A stretch of DNA of 64,000 bases from positions 49,950 to 113,949 of the forward strand of contig JALHQW010000021.1 of the NCBI GenBank assembly GCA_022841745.1, written 5' to 3'. The stretch's first letter is position 1. The number at the start of each line of letters is the position of its first letter. Both the position numbers and the translations under genes were made by a program. Positions 51,943-60,469 of the stretch are shown here, one piece after another. The DNA comes from Saprospiraceae bacterium. GTDB lineage: Bacteria > Bacteroidota > Bacteroidia > Chitinophagales > Saprospiraceae. Below the pieces are notes generated by a model, which searched no databases, had not been told where the DNA came from, and saw nothing but the letters and a program-made list of their open reading frames with translations.

Positions 51943-52536
51943 ATGAAGAAGATTATACTCCCTTACCTCGCATTGTTTGCCGTTTGTCTGTTTTTCGCTT
52001 TTCGCAAAAAGGAAGTTTCAGTCATATTGACTGGACAAGTCCTAGCTCAAGGCGTACCCTTGTACAGTGCCAAGGTGAATGTACAAGACCAGACGATGCC
52101 CGGACCTTATTATTACGAACCAACCTCTGCCCAAGGTGACTATCGCCTTCAATTCAACGTCACGGAAGGAAAAATAATACAACTGCTTTATTCGAAGAGA
52201 GGCTACGCTTCCCTGCTCCGCAGTTTTGCCACGGATGGCAGCAATAAGTTGACTACCATGCCGCCAGTTCACTTGTTGAAATTTGACACTTGCGAAGGCA
52301 CCAACAACATCTTATCTGTTTACAAAACTCCAGAAAAATCTATTCCTATGGAATACTCCATTTCCCGAATTCCTTATTTCTTGATGATTGAAAAGAAATA
52401 CGACCTAATAAATACTATTCGTGACACAACCGGCAACAAAGTCTTTAGAAAAGGCGCTTGGTTCCAAGTGAGTTTCGTTCTTGAAGGTCAAAAAAGTCCG
52501 GTTGCTGGTTGGGTTTTGGAGCAATGGTGGAATTGA
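51943..52536 (+). CDS. Exported protein with carboxypeptidase regulatory-like domain
   Basis: 197 residues. Signal anchor IILPYLALFAVCLFFAF, then LTGQVLAQGVPLYSAKVNVQDQ and GDYRLQFNV, again a CarboxypepD_reg-like beta fold with GYASLL. It resembles the preceding gene in design. Last intact gene of the island before the restriction-modification remnant. Function unknown. Confidence 0.62.
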   Translation: MKKIILPYLALFAVCLFFAFRKKEVSVILTGQVLAQGVPLYSAKVNVQDQTMPGPYYYEPTSAQGDYRLQFNVTEGKIIQLLYSKRGYASLLRSFATDGSNKLTTMPPVHLLKFDTCEGTNNILSVYKTPEKSIPMEYSISRIPYFLMIEKKYDLINTIRDTTGNKVFRKGAWFQVSFVLEGQKSPVAGWVLEQWWN

Positions 52537-52543
52537 CAACTTA

Positions 52544-52747
52544 TCAAGTTATCTCGATGAATTTGATGCATTGCCTCAAGGTCTCGCCAAAAAACTTTGC
52601 TCCGCGTGGATAGCCTATTAGTGAGCGCCCAAAGCTTCGCCGTTCGATGCCGGTCAGCACTTCATAGAACAGCGAACCGAAAATTTCAGAGCTGATACTC
52701 GACCAGTCGAGCTTGCCTCCCACGCTCCCACCGCAGAAGCCCCTCAT
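52544..52747 (-). pseudogene. Remnant of an MmeI-type (class I SAM) DNA methyltransferase/restriction gene
   Basis: The minus-strand frame reads LDWSSISSEIFGSLF then GIERRSFG, matching the conserved start of the MmeI-family methyltransferase domain (DWS-ISP-IFGS-F ... ERR-LGAHYT). The next motif, LGAH, is present but in a different frame (EALGAH followed by two stops), so a frameshift has occurred. No upstream or downstream parts of the ~900-residue gene remain. Identification is by motif only. Confidence 0.5.
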
Positions 52748-52876
52748 CCAGCAGTTGACGCCCGTATTTCAGCTGCATACGTTACGCAGGCTACTGCGCT
52801 CGTCCCGCAACCGTTTCCCTGCTTCCCACAAAAATAAGGGCATGCCCCCGCCACGCCCTCGTTCATCCCTCATCCC

Positions 52877-55800
52877 TCACTGCCCCGTCCACACCGGCAC
52901 CCTCCCCGGCGTCCAAGGCGCCCTCGCTGCCTCCAACTTCCTATCCAGCGCAGGCAAATCCACCTCCACCATTTGTTTCAGCTTCGCCAGTTCGGCTTGG
53001 AACAGCTTGCCAGCGATGGCCATTTGCTCCTTCTGCGTGGTGGTCGGGGCGGAGGACGAACTCCAGATGTCGTAGCTCATGCCATAGATGCGGTCGCCGA
53101 GGGATGGGCCATGTGGCTTGTCAATCCTTGAGGCCACACCGTCGCCGTAGAACGTCTTGTTCATGTCCTTGATTTTCTGCTCCAAAGCCTTCACGTCGGC
53201 CAGCAGTTCAGGGGCGGGCTGGGCGACGGAGTAGGTGGCTTGGCGGGCATGCTTTACCACGTTGTTGACCTCGCCGAGGAGGGAGGTAGCGCCGCTCCAG
53301 GCACGTTCCAGTTCTGCGGCCTTGCTCACGTAGGCTTCCCAAGCGGCCTTGTCCGTAGCAGGCAGGGTGCTGCCGCCGAGGGTGGTCAGCTTGAAACGTT
53401 GCGGAGCGGCTATCTCCGTGGCCGTGCCGTTGATGACCTTCATGAGGCTGACGGTGTAATCACCGGGCAGTGCCATGCGGCCACCGTCGGGGCTTTCCCA
53501 TGGCATTTTCTCGCCACTGCCCAGGCTCACAGGCGAAGTCGAAGGCAGGCGGCCATCCCAGGTGAGGCGGTTCACGCCTTTTTTCCAGCCGGACTTGATT
53601 TGCCGCACGATTTGGCCGCTGCTATTTTTGATAGTAAACAACAGGTAGGGTGCCTCCTCGTTCTGCTCGGCTTGCAGTTCTTCGTAGGTCGGATAGCGGA
53701 TGTCCTTACCGTCCTTGACCTGCTTTTTTTCCCAATCCTGCCGCTTCTGTTTGAGGGTCTTGGCCTCGTCTTTTACGAAGTAAGAGAAAACAGCGCCCAT
53801 GGGCGGATTGGCGGCGGTGTAGAGGGATGCGCCCTGAAAGCCCTTGCCCGTCGAGTAGCCGAGCGGCGTGGATACATTGAACACGAGCGCATCTTTAATG
53901 GGTAAAATGGCGGCCTCCTTCGTTGGCAGGTCGGCCAAATTGCGGAGCGGCGAATAATCGTCCAGCACATAGAAGCCCCGCCCAAAAGTGCCGAGCACGA
54001 GGTCGTTTTCCCGGCGCTGGATGGCAATGTCCCGCACGGCGATGGTGGGCAGGCCGCTGGCGAGTTTCGTCCAGCGCTTGCCGCCGTCGTTGCTGAAATG
54101 GCAGGTGAACTCCGTGCCAACGAAGAGCAAATTGCGGTCAACATGGTCTTCGGCGAGGGAGTAGGCGCTGCCCCGCTCTGGGAGGTTATTGGCGATGCTC
54201 GTCCAAGTACGGCCCTTGTCGCTGCTCTTGAAAACGTAGGGCTTGAAATCGCCCCGCTTGTGGTTGTTGAAGGCGGCGTAAACCACATTTTCATCGTGTT
54301 GCGAAGCAAGCAAAGCGTTCACGTAAGTGAGTTCAGGAACGCCCGGAAAGCTGCTGATTTTCGTCCAAGTTTGGCCGCCGTCCTCAGTGATTTGCACGAG
54401 GCCGTCGTCGGTGCCGACGTAGAGGAACTTGGCGTTCTTGGGGCTTTCGCTGAAGGCGACGATATTGCCGTACTCGCTCGTGCTGGCGTTCTTGGCGATG
54501 GCGTCCATGCTCTGCACCCTGCCCATCACTTGCAGGGTGTTGCGGTCAATTTGCCTCGTCAAATCAGGGCTAATGGCCGTCCAGGTATCGCCCCGGTCTT
54601 CGGTTTTATAGACCCGGTTGGCACAAAAATAAAGGCGGCTGCCCTTGTGGGCGCTGACGGCCAACGGGCTGTCCCAGTTCCAGCGCAGGCCGTTTTCGCC
54701 TTCGAGCGGTTTGGGCTGGATGCTGGTCATTTCACCCGTCTTTCTGTCGTAGCGGGTGAGTGCGCCGTGTTGCGCTTGGGCATAGACGATGTCGGGATTG
54801 TCGGGGTCAATCTGCGTCTCGAAGCCGTCGCCGAGGCTGGTCACGTACCAATCGGCATTGGTGATGCCGTGGCCGTTGCGGGTACGGCTGGGGCCGCCGA
54901 GCGAGAAATTGTCCTGTGTGCCGCCGTGGATGTGGTAGAACGGCAGCGTGTTGTCCACCTCCACTTTGTAGAACTGCGTGACGGGCAGGTTGCCGTGGTA
55001 TTTCCAGGTTTTTGCACCATCAAAAGTCTCGTAAATGCCGCCGTCGCAGCCGGAAAGCATGTAGTTCGGGTCGGTGGGGTCAATCCATATCACGTGGTTG
55101 TCCACGTGCTTGAACTCCTCGCCGAGGTTGCTCCACGACTTGCCGCCGTCCCTTGTTATTTTGTTGAAAACGTCCATCGAAATGACCGTGTTCGGCTCGG
55201 TCGGGTGGGCGAAGATTTCCACGTAGTAGTTGCCGCTGGTCACGTGGCTGCCCTGCTTTTCCCAACTGGCGCCCCGGTCGGTGCTGCGGAAAAAGCCGCC
55301 CTTGCCTTCCTGTGCTTCGACCATGGCGTAGATGATTTCCGGGTCGGCGGAGTAGCAGAGGCCAATGCGCCCATTGTCGCCGGCGGGCAGGCCGCTGGCC
55401 GATTTCGCCCAGGTCTTGCCGCCGTCGGTGCTCTTGTAAATCGTGCTGCCCGGGCCGCCGCCCACGTAGGTGAACACGTGCCTGCGGCGCTGGTGCGCTG
55501 CCGCAAACAGCACGTCGGGGTTGCGTGGATCCATGACGAGGTCGGTGACGCCCGTGTGCTCGTCAATGAGCGCCTTGCCATCCGGGCCGTTCAGCACCAT
55601 TGTCCAGGTCTTGCCGCCGTCGGTGGATTTATAGACGCCACGGTCACCGCCTTCCTTCCAGAGCGGGCCTTGCGCAGCAACATAGACCACGTCCGAGTTG
55701 CGGGGGTCAACGATGATTTTGGCGATGTGCTCGGAGTTTTTCAGGCCCATGTTCGACCACGACTTGCCGCCGTCGTTGGAGCGGTAAATGCCGTCGCCGT

Positions 55801-56191
55801 AGGCTACCGAGCGCTGGTTGTTGTTCTCGCCCGTGCCCACCCAGACGGTGCTGGGATTGTTCGGGTCGAGCACCACGCAGCCGATGGAGTAGCTGCCCTC
55901 GCCATCGAAAATGGGTTCGTAAGTGGTTCCCGCATTGGCGGTCTTCCAGACGCCGCCGCTCGCCGTGGCCACGTAGTACACAGCCCGGTTCTTCGGATGC
56001 ACCGCAAAATCACTGACGCGCCCGCTGGTGACCGCCGGGCCGACGCTGCGCCATGAGAGGCCGAGGCCGAGGGTGTCGAGGTAGTGCTTTGGCTCTTCTT
56101 TTTTGGGTTCGTCTTTCTTTGTTTTCTGTGAAAACGCTTGTGCGGAAAGGAGCAGCAGGGCTGCTAGGAGGATGGAGGATGGTTTGTTCAT
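52877..56191 (-). CDS. Large exported BNR/VPS10-like beta-propeller protein
   Basis: 1,104 residues with signal peptide (SSILLAALLLLSAQAFSQ). Many Asp-box/BNR motifs (SNDGGKSW, STDGGKTW, STDRGASW, SSDKGRTW, TEDGGQTW, TFDGAKTW) make two propeller-like blades sets (~30-720), followed by a helical/Ig-like C-terminal third (~750-1104). Often annotated as glycosyl hydrolase or sortilin-like, but catalytic residues cannot be assigned. No T9SS sorting domain is seen, unlike the BNR protein at 36-38.7 kb, so it may be periplasmic. Confidence 0.88.
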   Translation of the reverse strand: MNKPSSILLAALLLLSAQAFSQKTKKDEPKKEEPKHYLDTLGLGLSWRSVGPAVTSGRVSDFAVHPKNRAVYYVATASGGVWKTANAGTTYEPIFDGEGSYSIGCVVLDPNNPSTVWVGTGENNNQRSVAYGDGIYRSNDGGKSWSNMGLKNSEHIAKIIVDPRNSDVVYVAAQGPLWKEGGDRGVYKSTDGGKTWTMVLNGPDGKALIDEHTGVTDLVMDPRNPDVLFAAAHQRRRHVFTYVGGGPGSTIYKSTDGGKTWAKSASGLPAGDNGRIGLCYSADPEIIYAMVEAQEGKGGFFRSTDRGASWEKQGSHVTSGNYYVEIFAHPTEPNTVISMDVFNKITRDGGKSWSNLGEEFKHVDNHVIWIDPTDPNYMLSGCDGGIYETFDGAKTWKYHGNLPVTQFYKVEVDNTLPFYHIHGGTQDNFSLGGPSRTRNGHGITNADWYVTSLGDGFETQIDPDNPDIVYAQAQHGALTRYDRKTGEMTSIQPKPLEGENGLRWNWDSPLAVSAHKGSRLYFCANRVYKTEDRGDTWTAISPDLTRQIDRNTLQVMGRVQSMDAIAKNASTSEYGNIVAFSESPKNAKFLYVGTDDGLVQITEDGGQTWTKISSFPGVPELTYVNALLASQHDENVVYAAFNNHKRGDFKPYVFKSSDKGRTWTSIANNLPERGSAYSLAEDHVDRNLLFVGTEFTCHFSNDGGKRWTKLASGLPTIAVRDIAIQRRENDLVLGTFGRGFYVLDDYSPLRNLADLPTKEAAILPIKDALVFNVSTPLGYSTGKGFQGASLYTAANPPMGAVFSYFVKDEAKTLKQKRQDWEKKQVKDGKDIRYPTYEELQAEQNEEAPYLLFTIKNSSGQIVRQIKSGWKKGVNRLTWDGRLPSTSPVSLGSGEKMPWESPDGGRMALPGDYTVSLMKVINGTATEIAAPQRFKLTTLGGSTLPATDKAAWEAYVSKAAELERAWSGATSLLGEVNNVVKHARQATYSVAQPAPELLADVKALEQKIKDMNKTFYGDGVASRIDKPHGPSLGDRIYGMSYDIWSSSSAPTTTQKEQMAIAGKLFQAELAKLKQMVEVDLPALDRKLEAARAPWTPGRVPVWTGQ

Positions 56192-56343
56192 TGTCGCTTG
56201 AAAATTTAGGGCGGAAAGGTAGGGAAATTCGTAACACGGACTGCAGTCCGTGCTTTTGTGCTTGCCAAAATGGCAAAATTTACCTGAAGGTATGTTTTGG
56301 TAGAAAAGAGAGGAAGGCAGGTATTCACCTAATCATTCAATGC

Positions 56344-56534
56344 TCAAGCAGCTTTCTTTTTAGCAGCTACCTTTTGGTTTGCTTTGGCATTCTTGAGGTC
56401 TTGGATGAGTTCGTCCAATTCACCAATCAACCACGCCCGGTCGGATGCGAAAGTTCATTTTTATCCAAGGCCTGTTGCAGGGTGTTGACCAAGTCGTCGG
56501 CGGCTTCGAAATACATCGTGAATGGTCTGTTCAT
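56344..56534 (-). pseudogene. Small gene with a frameshift
   Basis: Starting at ATG 56534 the frame reads MNRPFTMYFEAADDLVNTL, then LQQALDKNE, and runs into a stop shortly after. One base off, the sequence continues as FASDRAWLIGELDELIQDLK and NAKANQKVAAKKKAA with a stop at 56344. Both halves look like one ~63-residue helical Lys-tailed protein. The shift is near 56453-56462, at an A-run. It could be true decay, programmed shift or sequencing error. No family recognised. Confidence 0.5.
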
Positions 56535-57112
56535 CTTTGTTTGAAATTTTAGGGGAAAGGTAGGGAGTTTTTGGAGATGGGCATATTGTGCAGCGTGTCC
56601 CGATGCCTTCCGACAATGCCATGAACCAATCCCGTGAAGAAGACGAAAGTTCTTAGAACTGTTGAGCGAAGCGGCAATTGCGATTTTCTAGCAATGGCCC
56701 GCAAGTGCCGCTTCGCTCAAAATTCATCCCGTGGGACTTGCTCGAACAGTGCATTTATTTCAATCATAGGTCACCGGTTGTCGCAACTGTGGGACACTTG
56801 CGACAACTGTAGATTGACCAGCTTCAGAAAATCACGGCCAACGCCTTGTTAAGTCCGTGATTTTCTTGGAAAAGAAATTACGAAAGTTATATTTGCAGAA
56901 GAAACATGCCTTCAAAATATCCACACAGTAGTTCTCCCTTCTTTTTATTGAAAAACTGAACCCAAGATGCAAGCCCGCTCTTTCTGCAAGACGGCAGGCA
57001 TTCTCTCCAACGGCGCAACTTTTTAACCGTACCATCCTCGTGTAAATTCTTGACCCCGGGCAGCCACGGCCCCGTCTCCGCATTTCGACAAATTTTCTTT
57101 TCACAATAAAAA
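56535..57112. other. Non-coding stretch with inverted repeats upstream of the TPR lipoprotein gene
   Basis: About 580 bases without supported gene. Contains the inverted pair at 56661-56719, a cttgctcgaacagtg motif (~56736) and a cacttgcgacaactg motif (~56797). The latter two recur at 63515-63595. Confidence 0.5.
56661..56719. repeat. 15-bp perfect inverted repeat (TTGAGCGAAGCGGCA family)
   Basis: ttgagcgaagcggca at 56661-56675 pairs with tgccgcttcgctcaa at 56705-56719. The TTGAGCGRAGCGGCA motif also occurs at 63501-63515, and TTGAGCGAA within the palindrome at 59515-59591. Confidence 0.75.
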
Positions 57113-58852
57113 ATGACCAAAATGAAACAACATTTCCTTTTCCACTTCCTCGCAATCCTTGCCCTCGCCAACGGCTGCCAGCAGCGGCAGCGGCCCAGCG
57201 CAGCCCCCAACGCCCCAGCCTTTGCCAGCTTCTGCGCCCCAAAGATGGTGGTGCTCAACACCCCGCCCGGCTTCGACGGGAAGCTCGTGCCGTTGTTCGC
57301 CGGGCTGACGGAGCACTTCACGTACCCTGTTTCGACAAAATCGAAGGAGGCGCAGAAATACTTCGACCAGGGCCTGATGCTGTCCTACGGTTTCAACCAT
57401 TCCGAAGCCTACCGCTCCTTCCGGGAAGCGGCCCGGCAAGACCCCAACTGCGCCATGTGCTACTGGGGCCAGGGCTACGTGCTCGGCCCGAACTACAACT
57501 CCGTGATGGACGTGAACGTGCTGCCGCAGGCCTTGGAGGCCGTCGCAATGGCACAGTTGCACCTGAACACCGCCACGCCGAAGGAGCGAGCGCTCATCGG
57601 GGCGCTGGCCAAGCGCTACCCGACGTCGAAAGAGGAAGACCCACAGCCGTTCTACCAGGCCTACGCCGAGGCCCTCGATGGGGTACACAAGCAGTTCCCC
57701 GACGACCTCGACATCGCCGCCATGCACGCCGAGGCACTGATGGACATGCACCCCTGGGACCTGTACGAAAAGAACGGCTCCCCCAAAGCGTGGACACCTG
57801 AAATTGTGGGCATTATCAAGGGTGTTTTGGCAAAAAACCGCAACCACCCACAGGCCATCCACCTCCTCATCCACGCCACCGAGGCCAGTGCCCACCCAGA
57901 GGAGGCGGTGCCTTTTGCCGACAGATTGGGCAACATCGTGCCGGGCAGCGGCCACCTCGTCCACATGCCCTCGCACACGTACATCAACACGGGGCAGTAC
58001 CACGAGGGCACCGTGGCCAACGAGCGGGCCGTGAAGCGGGACAGCAACTACCTCGAAGTCTGCAACGAAGCGGGCGTCTATGCCCTCGCCTACTACCCGC
58101 ACAACTGGCACTTCCTCGCCGCCTGCGCCGCACTGGAAGGCAGGGGCCGCCGGTCGCTCGAAGCCAGCCGCTACATGGCCGACCACGTGGTGAACCGGGA
58201 GATGATGCGCATCCCCGACCTCGCCACCTTGCAGCATTACCTGAGCATCCCGCTGTTCATCGAGGTAAAATTTGCGATGTGGGACGCCATCCTGAAAGAG
58301 CCCGCCCCCGAAGCCGACCTCGCCTACCCAAACGCAGTCTGGCACTACGCACGGGGTATGGCGTACAGTGGTAAAGGTGATTTTGCTGCTGCAAATCGGG
58401 AGCTTGCCGAAGTGGAGCGCCTTGAAAAGGACACCTCCATTGCGAAGCTGACCATCTGGGGCTTCAACAAGCTGACCGACGTGACCCGCATCGCCCGCCA
58501 CGTGCTGGAGGGCGACATTGCCTGGCGGCAGGGTCATTTTGGAAAAAGCATCCAACTACTCCAACAAGCGGTGGATTACGAAGACCAACTTCTCTACCAA
58601 GAACCACCCGATTGGTTCTTCTCGGTGCGCCACCTGCTGGGGCATGTGCTGCTTTCTTCGAAAAAATACGCCGAGGCCGAGGCGGTCTATCGCCAAGATT
58701 TGAAGAAATGGAAGGAGAATGGCTGGGCGCTGAAGGGGCTGCATGAAAGCCTTGCGAAGCAGGGGAAAACAGCGGAGGCGAAAGCGGCGCTGACCCGTTA
58801 CGACAAGGCTTGGCAGTATGCTGATGCACCGCTGGCGGCGTCAGTGCTGTGA
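57113..58852 (+). CDS. TPR-repeat lipoprotein
   Basis: 579 residues. N-terminal signal with lipobox ALANGC (Cys ~22), so likely anchored in a membrane facing the periplasm. Several TPRs: AQKYFDQGLMLSYGFNHSEAYRSFREAARQDPNC near 85-120 (CAMCYWGQGY), and C-terminal repeats (YAEAEAVYRQDLKKWKENGWALKGLHESL). Resembles the widespread tetratricopeptide proteins of unknown function in Bacteroidota/Proteobacteria with the HLLIHATEAS/MPSHTYI motifs. Start: ATG 57113 (alternative 57122). Confidence 0.85.
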   Translation: MTKMKQHFLFHFLAILALANGCQQRQRPSAAPNAPAFASFCAPKMVVLNTPPGFDGKLVPLFAGLTEHFTYPVSTKSKEAQKYFDQGLMLSYGFNHSEAYRSFREAARQDPNCAMCYWGQGYVLGPNYNSVMDVNVLPQALEAVAMAQLHLNTATPKERALIGALAKRYPTSKEEDPQPFYQAYAEALDGVHKQFPDDLDIAAMHAEALMDMHPWDLYEKNGSPKAWTPEIVGIIKGVLAKNRNHPQAIHLLIHATEASAHPEEAVPFADRLGNIVPGSGHLVHMPSHTYINTGQYHEGTVANERAVKRDSNYLEVCNEAGVYALAYYPHNWHFLAACAALEGRGRRSLEASRYMADHVVNREMMRIPDLATLQHYLSIPLFIEVKFAMWDAILKEPAPEADLAYPNAVWHYARGMAYSGKGDFAAANRELAEVERLEKDTSIAKLTIWGFNKLTDVTRIARHVLEGDIAWRQGHFGKSIQLLQQAVDYEDQLLYQEPPDWFFSVRHLLGHVLLSSKKYAEAEAVYRQDLKKWKENGWALKGLHESLAKQGKTAEAKAALTRYDKAWQYADAPLAASVL

Positions 58853-58861
58853 AAAAACGGA

Positions 58862-58912
58862 GGCCGGAAAGCAGTTGGGCCGGGAGCAACTTGGCCCCGG
58901 CACTTTCCGGCC
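58862..58912 (+). terminator. Hairpin after the TPR lipoprotein gene
   Basis: ggccggaaag (58862-58871) pairs with ctttccggcc (58903-58912); the loop also contains a ggcc/ggcc pair. It begins 10 bases after the stop. No long T-run follows, so efficiency is uncertain. Confidence 0.5.
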
Positions 58913-59032
58913 CCAATATTTACAGCCATTTCAACATTAGTCAAAATTAAAAACATCACCATTTTACCCCTCCTTGCCTTGTTCGTTTTTTCTTCGCAAA
59001 CCGCTTCGATTCTTGTACAAACCTATATTCCA

Positions 59033-59395
59033 ATGAAAACTCAATCCCCACACTGGCAGGAAATCTTCCTGCAAAACTTGGACGAGCAAATAAAGGCGCA
59101 CCTGTCCGATTCTAACCTGCACGTTGAAAACCTGCAACGCTACGCAGGCGTCAGCCGAACCAACCTCCATTGCAAGTTGAAACAGGTGGCAGGCGTGTCC
59201 GCCACGGAATACTTGCGGCGAATTCGCCTTGAAAAAGCGGCACAATTGCTCCGGGACAACCCTAATTGGAGCGTTTGGGCGGTGGCGCTGGAAGTAGGCT
59301 TTGAAAACCTGGGATATTTTTCCAGGCGGTTCAAAGAACGGTTTGGGCGCTGCCCCGGGGCGTGGCGGGAGATAGCGCTGCAAGAGGAGTTATGA
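59033..59395 (+). CDS. Stand-alone AraC-type DNA-binding protein
   Basis: 120 residues from ATG 59033 (MKTQSPHWQEIF). Both AraC HTH motifs are present: first around VENLQRYAGVSRTNLHCKLKQ, second around WAVALEVGFENLGYFSRRFKERFG with the usual FGRCPGAWR end. There is no effector-binding or receiver domain, so it may be a fragment of a hybrid two-component regulator or a small constitutive regulator. No partner nearby. Confidence 0.82.
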   Translation: MKTQSPHWQEIFLQNLDEQIKAHLSDSNLHVENLQRYAGVSRTNLHCKLKQVAGVSATEYLRRIRLEKAAQLLRDNPNWSVWAVALEVGFENLGYFSRRFKERFGRCPGAWREIALQEEL

Positions 59396-59514
59396 AATTT
59401 TGGAACATTCGTGCAAATGAAAGAACATACGTGTAAAGCGAATCATTGAAAGCCACCCGAATTTTGTACGCAGTTTTTGAGTTGCAAACCAAAATCACAT
59501 CTACAGTTCTAAAT

Positions 59515-59591
59515 GGGGGCATTTCAAATTTTCGCTCAACTCCCCGAAGGTTCCAACCTTCAGGGCTTGAGCGAAAATTTGAAATGCCCCC
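59515..59591. repeat. 77-bp nested palindrome
   Basis: Arms 59515-59539 and 59567-59591 pair over 25 bp without mismatch (gggggcatttcaaattttcg...). The loop has an inner stem gaaggtt/aaccttc. It lies 63 bases before the TIG lipoprotein start; it may act as an attenuator, or be a dispersed element. Confidence 0.8.
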
Positions 59592-59654
59592 CGCACGACT
59601 TCTTTTCCGACATTTTCAACACTTTTTTCCAAGCACTTTTCAAATCCAACGCAC

Positions 59655-60374
59655 ATGAAAAAGCTGCTGCTCCTTTTGCTGGTTCCGGTGCTGCTCTGCA
59701 CGCGCTGCGACCTTAAAAAAACACCACGGGACGACGGCAGCCAGCTCGCTGTCTCGCCCGCCAAAGGCTCCCCCGGCGAAACCGTGCTCATCGCCAAGCC
59801 GCAAGGCAAGTTCGGCAGCAGCACGAAAGGGCTGCAGGTCACCTTCGGAAAAACCCCCGCCACCGTCATCGGCACAGACCCGCAGGGAAACCTGCGGGTA
59901 CTGGTGCCCATGGGAGCGGAGGGCGGCACCTCGGTTTCCGTGTCCGAAAACGGGCAAAGCGCCGGGAAAGCCGCCTTTGAAATGCTTCCGCCGACTGGCA
60001 GGCAACTCGTCCTGCAGATGGACCCCAGCGGAAAGCTGGAAATGCTCAGTTCCAAGCCTTACGGCGGTGGGCACGACTCGGGCTTCTCGACCCGCACCTT
60101 CCAGTTGTCCTACGACCTCCTCTCGGCGGACGGCAACCTCCTTTTTTCCGCCTCCATCTCGCACCCGGTCAAGGAGCGGATGGAAGTTTTTGAAAGACCG
60201 GACGGCGCGCAAATCCACCGGGAGGCGAAAGTTTCCCCCAGCGTTTTTCCGGTCAAAATTCCCAACCTTCGCCAAGCCGTCCTCATCCGCTTCTACGAGG
60301 CGGAGCGCGGCATGGACTTGACCACCGAGGCAGGCAGAAGGGAGCGGAAGTTTCTCCAGGAAATAAAATTGTGA
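59655..60374 (+). CDS. Lipoprotein with IPT/TIG-like domain
   Basis: 239 residues. Signal MKKLLLLLLVPVLL with lipobox-like LCTRC (Cys ~18). Residues ~30-110 read like an IPT/TIG Ig-like fold (VSPAKGSPGETVLIAKPQGK; VTFGKTPATVIG). The rest is a beta-rich domain of unknown kind. Surface or periplasmic. The stop overlaps the beginning of the long frame of the next gene; true gap to the next start is 95 bases. Confidence 0.75.
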   Translation: MKKLLLLLLVPVLLCTRCDLKKTPRDDGSQLAVSPAKGSPGETVLIAKPQGKFGSSTKGLQVTFGKTPATVIGTDPQGNLRVLVPMGAEGGTSVSVSENGQSAGKAAFEMLPPTGRQLVLQMDPSGKLEMLSSKPYGGGHDSGFSTRTFQLSYDLLSADGNLLFSASISHPVKERMEVFERPDGAQIHREAKVSPSVFPVKIPNLRQAVLIRFYEAERGMDLTTEAGRRERKFLQEIKL

Positions 60375-60469
60375 GAAGGATTCGAGGAGGCGGCGGTTCG
60401 AGTATTTGGCAACCGGTGATTTTAAAATCCTCGAATCCTCAGTCGCTAACCTTCCAAAATCTGAAAATC

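Noticed and set aside
54098..56056. 652-codon open frame opposite the large BNR protein gene
   Set aside because: Antisense shadow of a high-GC coding region; the product is Val/Ala/Gly-rich without motifs, while the other strand has clear Asp-box repeats and a signal peptide.
57101..58555. 484-codon antisense frame opposite the TPR lipoprotein
   Set aside because: Shadow frame; the sense strand has TPRs and a lipobox.
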